A stretch of 64,000 bases of DNA from Brasenia schreberi (taxonomy: Eukaryota; Streptophyta; Magnoliopsida; Nymphaeales; Cabombaceae), in contig JAYKKT010000088.1 in assembly GCA_036023115.1 (NCBI GenBank), positions 4,096,001 through 4,160,000 on the forward strand, in the 5' to 3' direction. The notes beneath the pieces were generated by a model that was not told where the DNA came from, did no database searches, and saw only the letters and a program-made list of their open reading frames with translations. This document shows, in pieces, positions 60,386 through 64,000 of this stretch. The number at the start of each line of letters is the position of its first letter. Within the stretch, counting starts at the first letter, position 1. The position numbers and the translations under genes are program-made.

Positions 60386-60589
60386 ACTTGTATTTATTGA
60401 GTCGAGTTGTTCTCAACCTGATGTTTCTACCCCGAAAGCTCTGATAAAATCACTGAGTGAGAGGAGAGAACACTCTTTATCACAATTTTATTTTATTGGT
60501 ATTATCAAATGTTTTATTCAATATATATACTTTATCTTGGTCCGCGACAATGAAAGATTTGTAAAGTGCATTCGATCATAAATACAATA

Positions 60590-63500
60590 TCAAATACCTC
60601 AATCTTGAAAAGTATTTCATGACCAACTTTTTGAAATATCAAATGACAGAAGGAAAATTTGTGACTGAGTAGGCACACAAGTTTTAATTTTTATGTTATG
60701 GCCTTAAGGAAACAGAGATGGATCTTGTTAATAAATTTCTCGTTATGTCTATTAGTAAAAAGTTTAGTAAGTCTTTAGAGAGTTTTGGTTTAGATCTCAA
60801 GAATCAAAAGAGTAAGCTAACATATCATTTGAGGAAGAGTATAGAAGCCAAAAACCGATTATACCTATTTATAGCAACCCTAGACTCAACTTGATGGTTG
60901 GACAGGGACAATCAAGTGATCCTAAGTAAACATAGGCAAAATATAAACCAAAAGCCAAGATCTAGAAGAAATTCAAAAACAAACCATGCTGGATTTGTGA
61001 TCAAGTAGGATATTGAGTTAAGGAGTGTCCATCAAACAAAGTCAAGAAACCTATAGTCATAGAGAGAGGTATAATCAACATGATGACCACTACACCTATA
61101 GTACATAATAGGTATCTATCTCTTAAATCTAAATTCCTTTTTTATTTATGAGTCATACTATTGGATTATAGACATTAAGACAAATGTGAATGTTTGTGTT
61201 AATTAGTCTTTATTTATGTCTTATCAGGTTGTCTATGGCAGAACCATGATATTTGGAGATCATTCAATTGCTCAAGTGAAGAGCAAAGGGCATGTGAATT
61301 TGAAGTTTTCTTCAAGAAATGTTCTAACTCTTTAAAGAGTTAGACATATTCCTATGATTTGCTCAGTGATCTAGTTTTAGATAGAAAGGATTTAAGATTA
61401 GATTGTAAATGTAGTAAAGTTGTAATTAAAGGACTTAATATTGGGTATTTCATTGAAAATGATTATTTATGTAACATAGAGGATTTGCTTAAGATTAATG
61501 TTAACTTATAATTGATTCTTTTATGAATTTTAATGACAATAAAGCCTTTTATTATTATTCTTTTGTTGCTTTGATTGGATCATCTATGTATGGAATGGAA
61601 GGTTAGATCATGTTAATTTTGGTTCCATGAAACATGTAATGAATTTGAATATTATTTCTAAGATTATCATAGATAGAAAGGACAAATGTGAAATATGTGT
61701 GCAGGTGAAGTAACCTAGAAAATCTTTTCATACGACTGATTAAAAATTCAAAATATTAGATTAAATACATACTATTAGAAAAAAAATTATTTTATACGAA
61801 TGAGGCTCAAACTCAAACTAATAAGATATATAAATAATTAAGGTTTGATGCAGAGGAGAGTATACTTCAAATTTTTTTAAAGAATATTATCAAAATATTG
61901 GTATAGTACATGCATGTGATTATTGTTTCCTATTCACCTCAGTCAAAATAGTTGAACAAAATAACAAAACCATATGTGATATGGTTAATACTTTGCTACA
62001 AAGTTTTAGTCTACCTACATAAATGTGGTAAAGCTTTAAATATAACTTTTCATATTTTGAATAGAGTTCTCTATCAAAAAAAGGAAAGTAATCTTTTTTC
62101 AACTTTGAAATGATCAAAAGAGTAGTCTCAAATATCTCAAAGTATATAGGTGTCTTGCAAAAGTACTTTTTTCTGAATACAAGAGAAAGAAATTAGTGTC
62201 TAAAACTATAGATTTTATATTTTGGGTTACGTGGAGAGTAGTTATGCATAAATATTTTTAGTCATTAGATCTGATATATCTAGTTAGATGTCAACACCAT
62301 TGTACTATTTTGTGATGATATATTCTTTGAGAATATATTTTCTATAAAGACTTATGTGACCTAAAGTGTGTTTTCTAGAAATTCTCTCTACTAATGATTT
62401 CATTTTTTATCATTTGTAAAGGATGACAGATGTGATCAAAGAACTTTTGAGAAAACAATTGAACAAAAAAAGAATAAATATGTTAGGATATCCAAAAGCT
62501 TTGGAAGTGATTTTGTTACCTTCAATGTTGAGGATGATTTTGTCACCTTCTAGTAGACTATGACATCACCGAAGGTTAAGCTTTGCAAGGAAGTCATGTA
62601 GGTGAGATAATTAATAAGCACAAAACTAGATTAGTTGCCAAGAGATATACATAAAAGAAAGGAATAGACTATTTTAGTTATTCTCATATTTCTTGCCTGA
62701 CCACAATTTGAGTGCTTATAACACTAAATCCTATAAGATATCATAATTTATCAAATAGATGTAAAAAATGTTTTTTGTATGATAACCTCTATAAGAAAAT
62801 TTATATAGAATAGCAAGAGATTTTTATGGTTTAAAATAAGCTTCTAAACAATGACATGAAATTTTTTATTGTGTCATATCATCTTTTGACTTTATTTCTA
62901 ATGAATTTAAGAAGTGTATTCTACTACAAATTTGTCAATGATACATTCACTATTATGTGCTTATATGCAAACGATGTCCTACTATTTGGTTTTGACATGT
63001 GAGACAAAAGTATTTTTGTATAGTAAATTTGAGATGAAAGATACGAGTCTTGTTGATAGGATTTTAAGACTTAAAATCACAAGTTATATAATGGTATAGT
63101 AATATCTCAGTCTTCTTATGTTTTAAAAATTTTAGAGAGATTTCAATATTTAGTATAATAATATCTCAATCTCCTTATGTTGAGAAAATTTTAGAGAAAT
63201 TTTAATGTATAAGATATAGACCTATTAAAACCCATATGATTCTTCAAAGGCCTTGTACAAGAATGAGAGTGGTGTTCCTTTGTCTCAATTAAAGTACTCT
63301 TAGATTATTAAAAGTTTTATGTATTTAACCAATTGTATATGACTAGATTTTGCTTTTGTTGCATGTAAGTTGAGTAGATATACCAGTTATCTTAATAGAA
63401 TACATTGGAAGGCTCTAGACAAAAAAAATGGTATTTGAAGAGAACCATTTTTCTTGAGTTACATTATGGGACATATCTTTCTATTCTTAAAGGATATAGT

Positions 63501-63950
63501 GATTCAAGTTGAATTGCCAAGAACTGTGGGAGTATTATGGTCTCAAGATATGTAATTCTTTTTAGTAATGATATTGTCACCTGAAAATTAATGAAATAGA
63601 TAATTTTATCTTGTTCTACCTTTAAGGCAAAACTTTTTATTTTAGATGAAAGTATAATGGTTTAAGGGGCTTATGTTTCATTTTCCTATGATAAAAAAGT
63701 TATTTTCTACGATTTCAATGCACTTTGATAGCATGACTATCATTGCTAAGATCAGTAATTTCAACTATAATCAAAAGTAAAGAAAACACATCTAAGTCAG
63801 AATTAAGTCTATAGGGTCACTTATGTCTAATGAGGTTATGATTATAGATTTTGTTGGATCCAAAGGTAATACAATTGATTCTTTCACTAAGGGTCTAGCA
63901 TTAGTGCTAGTTGAGAAATTTAGGTTGAGGATGGGATTGAAAACAATGAG
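60590..63950 (+). pseudogene. Copia gag-pol pseudogene, + strand
   Basis: Domains in order, across frames. Gag from about 60610 (KYFMTNFLKYQMTEGK, ESFGLDLKNQKSK). Zinc knuckle CWICDQVGY*VKEC at about 60990-61030, with its His and next residue lost. Protease to pre-integrase region 61230-61500. GAG-pre-integrase RLDHVNFGSMKHVMNLNI..KCEICVQVK at 61600-61720. Integrase 3' part at 61930-62095 (SPQ..., LNRVLYQKKES). RT pieces 62600-63010 (IYQIDVKNVF; the YVDD box changed to YAND). SKFEMKDTSLVDRILRLKI at 63030-63080. RNase H end with SKGNTIDSFTKGLA at 63855-63900. Stops throughout; integrase and RT are partly deleted. Confidence 0.85.
63101..63218 (+). repeat. 59-bp imperfect tandem duplication in copia pol
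   Basis: AATATCTCAGTCTTCTTATG and the following ~40 bp recur at 63160 (AATATCTCAATCTCCTTATG) with several substitutions. It duplicates the QSSYV..ILERFQ segment of pol. Confidence 0.75.
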
Positions 63951-64000
63951 TTATATATAAGCAGTAGTATAGATGGTAACTCATGAACTTTAGTTTAAAG

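Larger units (their letters stand above)
59661..64000 (+). mobile_element. Second Ty1/copia element, + strand, running off the window
   Basis: The 5' LTR starts at about 59661 (TGGTAGCTCATGAAC, after TATAGA) and the 3' LTR at about 63974 (TGGTAACTCATGAAC, also after TATAGA), about 4.3 kb apart; the second LTR is cut by the window edge. Between them lies a complete but decayed gag-pol. The 5' LTR's inner end and the primer site were not resolved. Confidence 0.75.

Overview
The window is nuclear DNA from a flowering plant. The evidence is spliced genes of plant-specific families (a SnRK1 beta-subunit 3' end, an RLCK-VII receptor-like cytoplasmic kinase, a NATA-type GNAT acetyltransferase), CT/GA-rich 5' leaders, long AT microsatellites, and a dense load of plant retrotransposons (RTE LINE, Ty1/copia, Ty3/gypsy) and MITEs. 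I cannot fix the species from this stretch. Only about 3% of the window is host coding sequence.

Layout. 1-1.2 kb: the terminal exon of a SnRK1 (AMPK-like) beta subunit, + strand, with a 5'-truncated RTE LINE just upstream. 1.2-21 kb: gene-poor, with degraded LINE pieces, four small hAT-like MITEs that share CAGTGG-type ends, a long-armed foldback MITE carrying a 247-bp tandem duplication, a C-rich block, and a ~110-bp tandem repeat. 21.2-25.3 kb: a complete four-exon receptor-like cytoplasmic kinase on the - strand (423 aa).

26.0-57.0 kb: one large direct tandem segmental duplication (copy 1 = 26040-44815, copy 2 = 44816-56964). Each copy holds an AT-rich MITE, gypsy debris, an LTR with a tRNA-Met primer site, an intact intronless NATA-like acetyltransferase (218 aa), a long non-coding stretch, and the 3' part of a copia pol. 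The copies differ by about 1% in the acetyltransferase. They also differ by four large structural events: a 3.3-kb, nearly intact RTE LINE present only in copy 1 (perfect 18-bp target duplication, with an empty site in copy 2); a 1,985-bp segment missing from copy 2; rearranged and inverted gypsy fragments; and a LINE 5' fragment found only in copy 2. The copia pol is cut off at the junction in copy 1 but continues in copy 2 to its primer site and 5' LTR near 58.7-59.1 kb.

59.7-64 kb: a second, heavily decayed copia element on the + strand, whose 3' LTR begins at the window's right edge.

The host genes do not form a pathway or cluster. The kinase and the acetyltransferases may both act in stress or defence, but that rests on family knowledge. 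I found no convincing undescribed system. The most informative structure is the recent tandem duplication, which gives a second acetyltransferase and an internal clock for the LINE insertion.
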